From assembly GCA_009763385.1 (NCBI GenBank), contig CM019825.1, positions 115,253,131-115,317,130 on the forward strand: DNA of 64,000 bases, in the 5' to 3' direction. The notes under the pieces were generated by a model that was not told the DNA's origin, ran no database searches, and was given only the letters and a program-made list of their open reading frames with translations. A program made the position numbers and the translations under genes. Positions 38,342-51,528 of this stretch are shown in pieces. The DNA comes from Coix lacryma-jobi var. lacryma-jobi. Its lineage: Eukaryota; Streptophyta; Magnoliopsida; Poales; Poaceae. Position 1 is the stretch's first letter, and each line of letters begins with the position of its first letter.

Positions 38342-40482
38342 TGAAGGACCGAGAAAGCACACACAAGGCGACCAGAGGGGGGGTGAATGGGAGCCAAACA
38401 AATTTCTTTCGAAACTTTGGCCAAGTGTCCCAAATTCAACCCCAACAAGCACGAACCCAAAGCGTGATGCTCACGACCCTTGGAAGAGGGTGGATGATCT
38501 CTAGGATCACAGCGGAGCACCACCGAACACAAGCGAAGCAGAGACCCAAAAGCTCCGGCACAAGTTTGCCCCCCAAAAACCAAGTCCCGAACGTAGATAG
38601 ACGGCTACGTCGAGAAATCCCCAAATACCGATGCTAACGAGTAGCAAAGATACCTAGAGAAGTTTATTGGTGAACTCTAGGGCCAAACGAGAAGTCCGGA
38701 AAACAAGCGAGCAAGCCGGGAGAGCAAACGCACTATAGCGCAACCTACAGCAGGATCCCGGACAGTCCGCCGTCAGGCTCCCGGACTGTCCGGTATGAGC
38801 CAGATTGTCCGCGGTTCCTTCCCGGACAGTCCGCCGGCCAACACCGCCAACTAGCAACTCTGCTGGAATGTCCCTGCTCGACTCGCGGACAGTCCGCGCC
38901 TACCAACGGCGGACAGTCCGCCGGTCACCCGAGGGAAAAACACCGAGGGGAGGCAGCCACTGCTCCGGCTGACCCCCGACTCGCGGACAGTCCGCGGCCT
39001 GGGGGGCGGACAGTCCGCCACCACACAGTGAGGGCGAAATTGGTCGCCCTTCACCCAAATCTTCCCAAAATCGATTCAAACCAAAATCCCTTGATCCCAA
39101 ACTTGGAGGAGATGATCACAGGGTAGTTAGGAGACTATCCCCAAGAAATCATCCGCTCAAATCAACTCAATCAACGGAGAATCAAAGGGGAATGCGTATG
39201 AACCGAAAAAGCACCACGAAAACGAAATCGACCCGATCTATTCAATCATGAGGAGTTAGATGAATTCCTTTGGTCGAAATGACCTCCTCAATGATACGAA
39301 CAAATTGGTTCAAACGGATTTCGCAAAGATGCACCGGAGAGGGAGATCGAGTGACGGGAAAATCGTGGAGAAACAAAGAACGCGAAGAACAACGACGAAC
39401 TCGAATCAAAACACGAATCGACACACGATCTGCAAGCCGAAGCGCAAACACACGCTACGACAAGGAGGTTACGGCCTCCTTTCCTCAGAATCACCAGTAC
39501 ACAGAGTCAAGTCTCTCTGCGGATCTCAGCTAGCTACAGTAGGGGATGGGGAGAGCAGGAAGCCTAAGGATGAAAGAGCAAATGACTGAGATAGGGGAGG
39601 AGGGTGTCTCCCCTGACTACTTATCCTATTCCAGACTAAGTCTATTTCCTACTCTACCCCTCTCTATTCTAATTACAGAGCGAACTAGCTAAACCCTAGG
39701 GTTATTCTGGACCAACTCAAGTGGTAGGTAGATCCGACGGCCACGCCCGCACAAGTCGTCCGCGTTGCCTCCACGCAACCTTCCGATTGCCGCCACGTGC
39801 CGCCCTCGCTCTGCACCCCCGGTTTTGTGGCCCAAACCGGGAAACCAGCCTTTTCCAGCAACCCCCGGTTTTGAGGCCCAAACCGGGAAACCAGCCCACC
39901 AGCGTCTGAGTTTTGAGGCCAAACTCAGCAAACCATCCGCGCCCAGGTTTTGAGGCCCAAACCTGGAAACCGTCCTCAGCCCGAGTTTTGTGGCCAAACT
40001 CGGAAACCCTCAGCACCCAGGTTTTGAGGCCCAAACCTAGAAACCGTCCACCGGTGGTTTTTCGCTGGCTCAGCCACCAAACCGAAGCTGTAGAGGGGAT
40101 GCACCGCCCGTGCACCCCGTCCACCGACACGTGTCCCCAGGTCCTCGACCCGAGCAACACCGTGCCCCGCAAGTCTCCGCTCGTCGCTGTCCCAGGCTGC
40201 CAGCCACCACAGCTGATCCTCAGGCACTCCAGTCCCTCAGTCCAAGCCTCACGTCCGCCCTTCACTGCTCGATCCATCGGCATGGCACGTCCGCCGCACG
40301 GCACGCCCATCCTTCATCGCACACAGTCCATCGGCACGGCACGTCTCAACTTGACCTTCACCTTGCCCTCGATCACTGTCTCCGTGCTCGACACCTGCAC
40401 AACACAAGCCAAAGAACATGCGATCAAACCCGTTGACAATCACTCATCACTCAGAGACTCGGCATACACCCATGTATCCGCA
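38342..40482 (-). repeat. 3' LTR of F (2141 bp)
   Basis: TGAAGGACCGAGAAAGC to ATCCGCA. Instead of GCGTCCGGTC it carries GCGGACAGTCCGC palindromes (about 38755-39022). Hairpin array at 39818-40078. Differences from the partner LTR are mostly homopolymer-length indels. Confidence 0.92.
39818..40078. repeat. Hairpin array in 3' LTR of F
   Basis: Units with stems CCCGGTTT (twice), CTGAGTTT, CCAGGTTT, CCGAGTTT, CCAGGTTT (one arm changed), then GGTGG/CCACC. The same class is present although the palindromic motif of this LTR family differs. Confidence 0.76.
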
Positions 40483-40494
40483 ATCTCCCCCTTG
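40483..40494 (-). other. Polypurine tract of F
   Basis: Sense CAAGGGGGAGAT before LTR start TGCGGATACATGG. Confidence 0.88.
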
Positions 40495-40626
40495 ATGAGT
40501 GCATTGTCAACTACTCACACAAATCATAATGAAAGGAAGAAGAAGGAAGAAGGAGAAGAAGAGAACTCGACCAAATGACCCAAAAGCATAGCAAAGCCGA
40601 AGAAGGTCAAGTGGAAGAAGCGAAAA

Positions 40627-40937
40627 CTTGGTCCCCAAAGACATGGGCAACGGCTCGACGCAACCAAGCAAAGCAAAGCTAGCCCTCAAGAAGAGGTAGA
40701 ACAGGCTCAACACCGCTAGCAAAATACCAATTGAAAATCAGAGCTAAAAATGGCAAAATGCTAGTCCCTCAAGATAGAGGCACAGAGGCTCAACACAACT
40801 AGCACGAAAACCACTCCGAACCAATTGAAAAACAAACGAAAGGTCTCTGAACCAATCAAAATCAACCTCGACGCCAAATGAGGAAAATGTTTGCTAGTCC
40901 CTCAAGACAGAGGCAACGGCTCAACACAACTAGCAAA
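40627..40937 (-). repeat. Structured repeat units F1-F4
   Basis: Units at 40627-40668 (CTTGGT/ACCAAG), 40678-40720 (GCTAGC/GCTAGC), 40759-40804 (TGCTAGT/ACTAGCA), 40890-40937 (TTTGCTAGT/ACTAGCAAA). Same order as D. Confidence 0.77.
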
Positions 40938-41451
40938 CTCCCCCTCGACAAGTGCAAGCAACCAGGGACTCCCCCTTAGGTCCAACAAGAGAAGAGCATA
41001 AAGATTTGAAAATCTCCCCCTTAGCAAAAGCTCCCCCTTAGTTGAACGCCAGGAGACATATGATTTGCAAAAACTCTCCCCCTTAGTTGAAAATGCACTT
41101 ATCAAGCACAAACTCTTCCCTTGAGCCAACACAACTCCCCCTTCCAAAATGCATATGAAGTCAGAAATGCAAGTTAGCAGCTTCAGGCATATAATCAAAA
41201 GAGTGCAAAAATGCTCTAATCGGTATAGCTCCAATAGCACAACTAAGCACTCAAATAGCGAAGGCTCAAACTGATCACACATACAAAATATGAAGCATAT
41301 GAGCAAGTGAGCAGTTTTTAGCCAAAAAGATAGTCAGCATCGAAATAGCACTACACATGTATAGATAGGAATCCAGACAAGTGCTAAACATGTATACAAG
41401 GTGAACTACCCCTAGCAAAGTTCAATCATCATGCATAGGAATGAAGCATAT

Positions 41452-41684
41452 ACTTGTGATTTCAGTTTTATATCGGAGTTGCAGCGGTAAAGAATTCACA
41501 AGTTCAATTATTTAGCATGTGATTGCGAGAGGTTGAAAGCTTGTCTTTGCCTAACTTTTCAACCGAGCGAAGCCTATGCCGAAGCAATCAGAAGCTTAAA
41601 GCTACGGTTTCGGTCATACACTACACGGCTCAAGTTTAACTCAAAGTGCAATGAGAAACAGTCTCGATACCGTGAGGTGTTGGC
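41452..41684 (-). other. Conserved structured 3' block in F
   Basis: The stem ACTTGTGATTTC against GAATTCACAAGT encloses TATCGGAG (41471-41478) and TGCAGCGG. The GGTTGAAA/TTTTCAACC stem and conserved tail follow as in C and D. Confidence 0.6.
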
Positions 41685-42114
41685 AAGCAATCCCATCTCG
41701 ATCTTTTCAATTCACTAAAACTTGGTTCAAATTTTAAACATGATATGAACAGACCAAGCAAGTGAATGACTCAGAACTAGAGACATAGCAACCCAGCATA
41801 TATGAAAAGCAGGAATGGACTCAACACCCCTAACACATGGCTAGTTGCATATCTCAATGGTGAACATTTCAGATTTTCTATACATTAAGCAAATTCACCA
41901 TTCAAAAATAGCTCAACTCATAACATGTACAATGATCAGAAAGAGCATAAGCTACAGTATCAACATAAGCATCAGAGCACTAAACAGAGCATAGTTACAT
42001 TCTAGTGATTATAACATGACCTCAGAATGTAAATGCGTATGCTAAAATGCAACAAGAAAAGAAGATCAAAGTAAAAGAGTCAGACTAGGATACAACTCAA
42101 AATGCTTCCCCCAT

Positions 42115-45100
42115 CTAAAAGGGAAACACACACCAGCTCACCCTCAACCTATTAAAGGTTGATTCGTCTAAAGGCTTGGTGAAAATATCAGCCAGTTGGT
42201 GATGAGTATCGACATGGCGAAGGTCGATATCACCCTTCTCCTGGTGGTCTCGCAAGAAATGAAAGCGCACATCAATGTGTTTGGTTTTCGAGTGAAGCAC
42301 GGGGTTCTTAGCAACGCTAATAGCACTCGTGCTATCACAAAGCAAAGGCACTCGAGAAAAACTCAAACCAAAATCACGCAAAGTGGCCATCATCCAGAGT
42401 AACTGGGAACAGCAGCTAGCCGCAGCAACCTCAGCCTCCGTGGTAGACTGGGCGACACTAGACTGCTTGCGAGAAGACCACGAAACAAGAGAAGATCCAA
42501 TAAATTGGCAAGTCTAGAAGTGGACTTGCGCTCAATGCGACAACCAGCAAAATCGGCATCGGAATAACCGCAAAGCGAGAGGGTGAGGAAGCAGAATACC
42601 AAATCCCGAACTCAGGTGTGACGAAGGTACCTGAAGATGCGCTTCATCACCGCCTGACGGTGAGAAGTGCGTGGCGACGCCTGAAAGCGCCGCGCACAGA
42701 CACACCACGAACTGAATGTCCGGGCGTGTCGCCGTCAGTAGAGTAGCGACCCGATCATGCTGCGGTACTCCTTCTGGTCCACTGCTTCTTCCATCCACCA
42801 TCCGCATCCAGGGCAGTTCGTTCGTGGACATGGGTGTTGGAAGAGGCTTGGCCTCACCCATATCGAACCGCTTCAGCAAGTCCTTCGTGTACTTGCCCTG
42901 GTGCACAAACGTCCCCTCCCGGGATTGCTTAATTGGCAACCCGAGAAGAATGTCAGCTCACCCATCATGCTCATCTCGAACTCCCTGCTCATAGTATCTG
43001 CAAACTAGGGAACCAAAGCGTGAGAAGGACCACCGAAAATGATATCATCCACGTAAATCTGGACCAAGAGCGTGTCTTTGGCCTTGCCGGAGGAGAAAGA
43101 GCGTCTTATCTACACATCCCATTTTAAAACCCTTAGCAAGCAAAAGGTTGTTAACCTATCATACCAGGCTCTAGGGGCTTGTTTCAAACCATATAAAGCT
43201 TTGTGAAGTTTAAAAACATGGTTTGGAAACTTGGGATTTCAAAACCGGGGGGGTTGCTCAACATAAACCTCCTCTATGTAGCCATTTAAGAAGGCACTCT
43301 TGACATCCATTTGAAAGTTTGAATCCTTTGGATGCAGCAAAAGCCAGAGTATCCTAATAGCCTCCAAACGAGCTACAGGAGCAAACGTATCCTCGTAATC
43401 TATCCCCTCCTTCTGACTATAGCCTTTCGCTACAAGCCGGGCCTTGTTTCTAACAATGTGGCCATCCTCTCCTTGCTTGTTTTTGAAAACCCATTTTGTC
43501 CCAATAGGCTTACAGTCAGGTGGAGGTGGAACTAGAACCAAACCCGATTTCGCTCAAATTTTTCTAACTCCTCATGCATGGCATTGACCCAATCCGGATC
43601 CGTCAAAGCGTGTCCAACATCTCGGGCTCAAAATTAGCAACAAAAGCAGAGTGAGCGAAGTGAGAATGTGCTGTGACCTAGAGCGAGTGACTCACTCGCC
43701 GATGTCGCCGATCATCTGCTGAGGGGGGTGCTGGCGCTGGATGTGTCGTGGCGCCTCCCGGGATGAAGTGACCTCCCCCTCACAGCAGCTGGTTACACCC
43801 CGGTACAAAAGGTACCGCACGAGGTGGAGGATCCCACGGCCCCAGGAAGAGGTGTCGGGGCCGTGAGTCGTCGTCGAGGCCGCTCTTTGCGGCGTGGCAG
43901 GTGGAGGGGGTGCTGGATCATCCATACCTTCAGCACCCTCGTCCTCGTCATCAAAAAGAGGCTCTCTCAACCCTCATGATCACCTGCACGCTCAAAACGA
44001 GAAAAGGAGAAACAAGAGTCTCGTCGAATGTGACATCTGATGTCTCCATGACTCGGTTGTATCAAGGTTAAGTACACATCTAGGCTCTAGTGTGAGTGCC
44101 ATAACCCAAAAATACCCGTTAGAAGATCGAGACTCAAACTTGTCCAGGTTGCCCTTTTTCAAATATAAAACAGTGGCAACCGAAGACTCTAAAATAGTCA
44201 CCTTGGGCTGGCGACCAAAACGCAACTCATAAGAAGTCTTCTTCAAAAAGCTCTCAAAAATGCGATTTGAAATGTAGCATGCAGTGTTCATAGCTTCGGC
44301 CCAATAGCGCCTGGAGTCCTATGCTCATCGAGCATCGTCCTGGCCATCTCAACAAGGGGTCCGATTCTTCCTCTCTACAACACCATTTTGGGCGGTGTGT
44401 AGGGGGAAGAAAACTGATGCTCCAAACCAAAGGCGTTACAAAACTTCTCAAAATCCAAATTTTGAATTCGGAACCATTATCACTTCTAATAGCTCGCATC
44501 GAGTTCAAAGGGAACTCGTTCTGAAGACGCAAAATCAGATTGCGAGCGAAGGAGAAAGTCTCAGTCTTCTCAGTCAAAAAGAAGACCCACAAATACCTCG
44601 AAAAGTCATCAACAACAACCAAACATACCACTTGCCACCAACCGAGCTCACCCGAGCCGGACCAACAAGGTCCATATGTAAAAGCTCTCCAGGGTGCGAG
44701 TCATGACCTTAGTCACTGGATGGTGGGGAGCGGCAACCATCTTCCCATGTCTACAAGATGGCAACCTAGATCCTTCTCCATCGAAAGCTTGGCAATCCTC
44801 GGATTAGGCCAAGTGAGCTAAGTCTTGCAAGCAAGTCCAAGCTTAAATGACCGAGCCTCCTATGCCACTTCCAAAGATCGGAGGAGAAGGACTAGCCAAA
44901 AGGCAGCGAGAAAGATCCAAACGACTCCGAGAAATTCGCTCGAAAGACTTTCCCATAGGGCAAAATCAGACATACAAGATCGCCCTGAGGATCTAAGATG
45001 AGACTAAGGTTCGGTTTAAAACGAATCTCATAGTCATCATCAAAAAGTTGCGAAACAGAAAGCAAGTTAAAAAATGCAGGTTAGAAAACAAGAGCAACAT

Positions 45101-45290
45101 CGCGCAACACAAAGTGCTCATTAACCCGCACCGATCCGTGAGACAAACCTTACCTTGCTATTGTCGCGAAGGTTATGTACTCCTTTCCGGCGACCGGGCT
45201 AAGGCTGGAGAACCACTTGGCGTTTCCGGTCATGTGCCTCGAACAACCGGAATCCACCAACCAATGTCCTCGAACCGTCTTACCTACATC
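42115..45290 (-). pseudogene. pol: pol of F, multiply frameshifted
   Basis: Colinear with pol of D. The C-terminus (DSTSAISVAKNPVLHSKTKH, ADIFTKPLDES) is readable from about 42150 to 42393. RNase H, RT (DVKSAFLNGYIEE visible), integrase (RSDNGSEF visible) and protease are spread over many frames because of frequent 1-2 base insertions and deletions from about 42420 onward. The gag-pol junction with its overlapping stops is retained near 45280. The indel style suggests either pre-existing decay or uncorrected read error. Confidence 0.85.
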
Positions 45291-46457
45291 AATAAAAAGA
45301 CATAGGGTGAGCATACGGTCCAACACTGGGGTTAGTGAATAGGAAGATACCAGTGTTGGGCCGGCTGCTCAAAAGAACGTCAGTGTAAAAACCATTCCTA
45401 GCGTCTACGGGGGTAGCGATCACCACGCACAGGAAAACGTGGTCCGCTGGGGAAGAAGCGCTCACCGCGATACTCAACTGCGGTGGGGGATAGCGCTCAA
45501 CTACAAGCCTCCGTCACGGGTCCAAAACCTGCCCTGCAGGCTCCCGCCGGCACGCTCTCTACGAGGCCTACGCCTTGGCACTTGAGGCTGGACCTCTAGC
45601 CTGGCCTCTCTCCTCGGAGCTCTCCTCTCCCTAGGCCTGGGAACTTGACCTCCAGACCTAGCAGCTCTCCCTGGACATTCGGCCCTGCCCCTAGAATTCA
45701 CACTGGTACCTTCACCTCACGCACATGGGGTTGTTTGTATGCAGGACTGTGGTATGGGTCACTTTGCCCTTCTGTGGCAAGCAACACTATATCCTGCTGA
45801 TGGGTGGCATTGTGTCCGCTTGTTCTTGAGGTGGTTTGGCTTGGGTGCCCATACTTGGTTCTTGGGTAGAGCTCTTGGGGGGTTCCTCAAACACCCCATC
45901 CTGGTGGTAGGCTTGGCGGCTCTTTGGGGGGAGCTTGGTCAGTTTGGGAGTAGTGGTGGAGTTGGGCTTCTCACTCGGGTTCAGACCACTAGACTCACCA
46001 ATCTTCCCAAAAGCGGAAAGATCAACCACTGGAGAAACACCTACACCTTGACCCCACAGCTCGCTTGAATTGGGAGATCATCATCCCGAGCTGCGGCTCC
46101 CCACAAGTACCATTACAAGATGGTCCGAAGGTATGTTTTTCCTTCCTCGGTTTGCATCTTGCCATGCTTCACATTTGTCAATCTCCATCTCCAAGCCCTC
46201 ACACAAAGCACCCTCGTGCCAGTGCTATCTGACTGGCCTTCGCAAGAGACTCGACTTGGCATTCTTCTCTGGCCAACTCAGATTGCAAGACAGGACAATT
46301 CTTGCACGCACCCACAGCTGTCGTCCTAGCAACGGAGCTCACCACCTCTCCTAACCAGACGCGCATACTCCTCTCAAGGTGAGAAGGTCAGTTCATGTCG
46401 TGGTTGCAATGACTCCCACTCAACCTCCTCCGACACGACCACGGTGGACTTGGCAAA
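45291..46457 (-). pseudogene. gag: gag C-terminal half of F, left of G
   Basis: Contains the PNTGI/YAHPMSFY tail, a shortened Arg-rich tail (several deletions around 45500-45700; the knuckle 2 region is largely lost), the TTTPKLTKLPP-like segment and coiled-coil pieces, all with frameshifts. It ends at GGCAAA, where G is inserted. Confidence 0.78.
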
Positions 46458-49400
46458 TGTGACGTAACGACCCTAATCCCATGGCCCACTGATCACTATC
46501 AACCACTGACAGTCGATCCGTACAGCCAAGAGATTAAGACCGGGTTCGCCACTGGGCTACATCAGTGCCCGATGTCCGCAGGATCAGCTCACAATTCAGT
46601 TACAATCTCTTGAACATTTTGACAAATAACATCGGAGTAAATAGCGGAAGACTTAAATAACAATAGTTTTACAACCAGTGTTCAACATAAACTTAAAGTG
46701 AAATTATTACAGACCATAGTTCAAATAGAGTTGGCAGGGTAGCAGATGACAACAACTAAAAGATAAAGATACATCACCCAGCCCGAGGGTGAATAATCAC
46801 TCATCGGCCTCATCGGCCTCTTCCTGAACAACAGTCACACAGCAGGGTCCGAGGCATACTGAGGAGTCTGCCATACCTGCAACATGGGTAAAAGAACCCT
46901 GAGTACAAAGGTACTCAACAAGACTTACCCGACTAAAGAAAAGGGAGAAGACTCAGGAATGCAGGCTTAGGGTAGTCAAGGTAAGGCTTAAGCAAGTTCA
47001 AGTATTTTGCAGAAAAGCATTTTTGGTAAACCTTTTTTAATTTTGAAAGATTCGGTATTCCTTGTTCCATCATAATCCTTGATTCATTTTACTTTCCAAA
47101 ACAGACCTAGTTGAGAACCACTCCCTGTTGACAGTCAGTGACTAAGTCTCCATAACCGAGGAGCAGCGTTAATCCGGATAAATAATACTCAGCTGAGGGT
47201 CCCTATCCACACTGCATATGTAGCACCCAAGCTTGCATATGCCAACTCGTCTACCACGATTCCTCCAAGATTGGGCCCGGTCCTACGCCACCCGGAAGTA
47301 CAGTACACCACTCCAATCCGGGCCTCTAACCCACGTGGGTACATGCTACTTCCGCCATCTCTCCACTCCCAGTGCGCGGTTGTCGGTCCAATCAAGGATT
47401 CCTCGGAGCCGAAGCTTTCCGTAGTATGTGAATAGTTGCAAGTCTTAGTCAATCAGGCCCCCATACAGGTGGTCCCTAAATTTTCCAGCCAGCGACAAGC
47501 ACCTCGGGACTCTAACCCAAGAGTACAGGTCCTGTCAGTTTTTCAACCCTGTCCCGGTCGGTGTCAACTGTTGAGTCCCGGACTACAACATGACGGCACC
47601 GTACGCAAGGACAACCTCTCCTTCCCATTGACTAGGTACGGATCAGATACTTAGCCAATGGTGGGAGTAAACCAGAAATTCCCATAAATATTCTTAAAGT
47701 GATCACACTTTGAAATTGGCATTTTTATTGCAAATCTATCATATAGCATTGCTAAGCATTTTTGCAAATAGTTTTTGAAAAGCAGGTATCGGGTGTATCA
47801 TTGGTCAAGGTAGATAATGCATCAGATAGGATTTCACTCAACTCCTATCAACCTAATGCAATAATTTAACTCAAACATTTAAAGAAAACATTTATAAAAG
47901 CAAGGTAGGGTTAAATGCACCGGGGCTTGCCTTGGACGGCAAAAAGAGTAGACTCGGGGTAGGTATAAGCGTCGGAGCTCGGGGTTGCCTCGGGGACAGA
48001 TCCTTCGGTGGCTACCTCGACTTCAGGGCCTTCTTCGTCAACTATACGGATGCAATGATGAATGCTCATGAGAATGGTGATATGGACTTAAGGTGCAAGA
48101 CAACCACTGATTCTAGATTACTCTAAGGCAAGGCATAATCGAAATCTAGGTTGAGCATAAAAGTAACCATTTCTTCCTTAAGCAAAATTGATTAAACTAG
48201 ACTTTATCATAACTATCCTAAGCATCAACCAACATAGCATCACAAACATCATAGACCAAAGGGTAGGGGTCTATGAACATCAAGCAATCCCAAAAGTCAC
48301 TTCACAGGGCATTCAACGCTAACTCTAATCACCTTTTCTATTTTCTTAATTATTTAAAAAGGTCATTTTATGAAGGTGCTCCAAAAATTACCAAATTAAT
48401 CACACAAGTTCATTAGAGTACAACTATATGGCAAAACAAATTTCATAATTTTTGGAGGTCATTAAGGTGCTCAATTAAATCTAGACATTTAATTAACAAA
48501 AGGCACTATTCCTTAATTAAAATAAAGCTCAAAAATCAACTTGTTTCAAAAGACTTCAAAATTTCACCAGAGACTTGTCATGGCATAACTAGCTCACAAA
48601 AGTGATCTCATAAATTTTGGAGTTATAAATCATTTTCTAAAAATCCAAAACCATCATTTATTAATTAAAAGGGAGATTTTTCATTTTCAAATTTTTGCAG
48701 AAAAGTCAAGTTTTATATTTTTATAAAATACTTCAGAGCATAAAGAGTCTACCACAAAATTTCAGAATTTATGGATCAACACAGAAAATCACACAAAAAG
48801 ATGAAATCTGAACACTATTCACATGTATGAGAAATTGAAAAACGACACTGTTCTTCTCCTCCGTTCGCCGGCGGCCGGCCGACGGCGGCGGCGCTGCTGC
48901 GCCGGCCACTGCGGGCACTCCGCGGCGAAACCGAGGGCATGGAGAGGTTCAGGAGCTCACCGTGAGTCGATTAAGCGGCTCGGCGAGGGAAGGGGATGAA
49001 CGGAGGGAGGTGGTCGACGGTGGCCGGCGGAAAGCTCACGGCGGCGATCGTCGTCCCGATGATCCTGAGCACCAACAAGTCCACAGGGGCGGGTTAGAGT
49101 CGCACGGAGTAAGGAAGGTGATGCGGAGGTCGGAGGGAGATGATCAAGGCCGGAGAGGAGTATTTCACGATCCCGACCTCGACGGGCTTCTCGCCGGAGA
49201 TGGGAACGGCGAGTTACGCCGGGCAACCAGGGACGGTAGAGACCAAATTGAGGAGGGGGAAGCTGCACGGGCTCAAGGCGGAGCTGTTGAGCTAGTTGGT
49301 TGAGCGGCGGAGGGTTCGGACTGGGCTGGCCACGGTGGCGGAGGCGGTGAGAGCTTCGGCTCACCGGCGGGGAGGTTTATAGGCGGCTCGGGGCGGAGAG

Positions 49401-50534
49401 GTGTCACGTCAGGGCAGCGGGTAAGCTTCACGGAGGCGTGCGCACTCGATTGTGCTCTGGCAGCAGGGTTGACGCGCGCTCGGGCCTGGGCGTGAGCTCG
49501 CCGGCGATGGCCACGCGGCGGCGACGATCTGGGAGCTGTAGGGGACGGCGCACGGGTCAACTTTGGCGCGTGCGGGAGCGGATGATGTCGCGGTTGGGCG
49601 GCGACAGGTCGGGGGCGGGCGTGCGGCTGCCAGGCGCGTGGTGCACGCACGCGGCACGCGGGGCGCCATGGCCGGGTCCCCCCCCTACCGGAGAAGATGA
49701 ACAGGGTAGGGTGTAGGGTTTGACTTTTGGCTAGTTTCTGAAATTTGCAAATTACTTCCAAAATTTGAACTGTGCGACAAAACTCAAAACAACACCAAAG
49801 TTGTTCAGAAAAATGAGATCTACAACTTTGTCAATATGAACATTTTCAAATTCCAAATAGTTTTTGAACAAATTTGAAAACAGTAAAGGGGACACTTTTC
49901 AAACTTGATTCAAATCAAAATTACTCTGGATTTCAAACTGAAACTTGAAAATCTGTAAACATGAAAGTTGTTCCTTTTATCAAAACCTACAACTTTGCTA
50001 TTATACACTTTTCCAGAAACTCATTAGTTTTTGAACTCATTTTGAAAACTGAAAAGGGGACAAAAACTGGAGTTTGATTGAATTTGAAATAACTCAAAAC
50101 TTTGTACTGCAACTTGAAAATTTGTAAATACCAAAGTTGTTTCTCTTTGACAGATCTACAACTTTGCTTTTTGGGCCAATCCCAAATTTTGAATAATTTT
50201 TGAATTACAAAAAGAGGGATAAAATCCAGGATTTGGAAATCAGGGTTTTGCAAAGGGATTTGAAATCAAATTCTGATTTTTGAACTTTGGCCAACACAAC
50301 AACACTTCAAGACACCAAAGGAACAAGAATTACACAAAGCTAATCACAGAGGTGAAATTACCATTTTGCCCTAGTAGAGAGAAGTGGGCTAATTAGGGTT
50401 TTTGAAATAGAGGTAATTCACATAAAATGATACACTTAGCAAAATGCATACACATGAAATCATGATTAAGATGCTTAATGATGATAATGATGGTATGTCA
50501 AGTTAATTACATGCTAAACACCAGAGGTGTTACA
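46458..50534 (-). repeat. 3' LTR of G (4077 bp)
   Basis: + strand TGTGACGTAACG to GGTGTTACA (sense TGTAACACC...GTCACA). It contains a GC-rich core (about 48850-49680), several AAAGTTGT/ACAACTTTG words in the AT-rich part (about 49790-50170) and an exon-like segment at 47911-48041. Confidence 0.93.
47911..48041 (-). other. Exon-like open segment in 3' LTR of G
   Basis: After an acceptor-like ..CATCCGTATAG, two bases and 42 codons follow: acidic and Pro/Ser-rich, ending ..AVQGKPRCI and TAA at 47911-47913. An in-frame ATG 30 codon bases upstream would give a 52-residue peptide. Phase and C-terminal motif match the segment at 452-675 in the left-edge LTR. Confidence 0.45.
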
Positions 50535-50550
50535 GCCTCCCCCTAAAAGA
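50535..50550 (-). other. Polypurine tract of G
   Basis: The sense strand reads TCTTTTAGGGGGAGGC directly before the 3' LTR. Confidence 0.82.
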
Positions 50551-50609
50551 AATCTCGCCCCGAGATTCTGCGTCTTAAGGAAGGACAAAGAGGGGATAAA
50601 GACAAAACC

Positions 50610-51326
50610 TTACATAGACAGGGATTCGAGAAAGTCGGGGTAGTTCTTTGCTAAGAAGTCTTCGGATTCCCAGGTGGCTTCTTCTTCAGAGTGCTGGTTC
50701 CACTGGATTTTGTACCATCTCGTGGTAGTTCTTCGAGTAACGCGATCCTTGTGGTCCAACACGCGAACTGGATATTCTGAGTAGGACAGATCAGGCTCTA
50801 GCTCAACACCTTCAACTTCCACGACATGTTCTGGTACTCTGAGACACTTCTTGAGTTGGGAGACATGGAAAACATTGTGGACAGCGGAGAGATGATCGGG
50901 CAACTTCAGCTTGTAAGCTACCTTGCCACAACATTCCAAAATCTCAAACGGACCAATGTAACGGGGTGCTAACTTTCCTTTGACTCCAAAACGAGTGACT
51001 CCTTTGGTTGGTGAGACCTTGAGATATACATAATCTCCAACTTGAAACTTCAGAGGTCGACGTCTCTTGTCAGCGTAACTCTTCTGTCGAGATTGGGCAA
51101 TCTTCATATTCTCTTGTATCTGCTTGACTTTCTCTTCCATATCTTTAACCAGGTCAACTCCAAAGAATTCTCTTTCTCCGGGCTCAGACCAACTGAGGGG
51201 TGTACGACAACGACGACCGTACAGTGCTTCAAAGGGTGCCATTTTGATGCTCTCTTGGTAACTGTTATTATAAGAACTCTGCCAAAGGCAAACAGTCATC
51301 CCAAGTATCTGCGAAGGTAAGAACAC
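50610..51326 (-). pseudogene. pol: Integrase C-terminus and chromodomain of G
   Basis: End of the integrase core (FEALYGRRCRTPLSWSEPGE), a linker with SYADKRRRPL, the GPY/F module (LAPRYIGPFEIL) and VHNVFHVSQLKKC. A C-terminal chromodomain follows (YPVRVLDHKDR, WYKIQWNQHSEEEATWE). The chromodomain targets integration to marked heterochromatin in chromoviruses. It ends at a natural-looking stop 60 bp from the PPT. Frameshifted from the core at about 51300. Confidence 0.92.
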
Positions 51327-51528
51327 AGGCTCTCAACATGTCCTCCAGCACTTGGTTGACTCGCTCAGTTTGTCCATCTGTTTGCGGATGATATGCCGTA
51401 CTATGTAAGAGCTTGGTTCCAAGTGAGGTATGGAACGCTTTCCAAAACTTAGCGACAAACTGGGTACCACGGTCAGAGACAATGGTCTTGGGTATGCCAT
51501 GAAGCTTCACTATGTGTTTCTTGTACAA
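51268..51528 (-). pseudogene. pol: Integrase catalytic core part of G
   Basis: IVSDRGTQFVAKFW carries the second catalytic Asp and YHPQTDGQTERVNQ the catalytic Glu. It overlaps neighbouring frames because of small indels at both ends. Confidence 0.88.

Larger units (their letters stand above)
40495..42114 (-). other. 3' noncoding region of F
   Basis: Counterpart of 21347-22952: structured units 40627-40937, additional PPT-like tracts (about 40938, 40969, 41014, 41031, 41078, 41147), ATACCAATTGA at 40726, and the conserved block 41452-41684. No coding frames. Confidence 0.75.

Noticed and set aside
48957..49761. GC-rich open frames in the G LTRs, repeated at 58723-59548
   Set aside because: High GC gives long open frames by chance on both strands. 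The two LTR copies differ by indels that break the frames differently.
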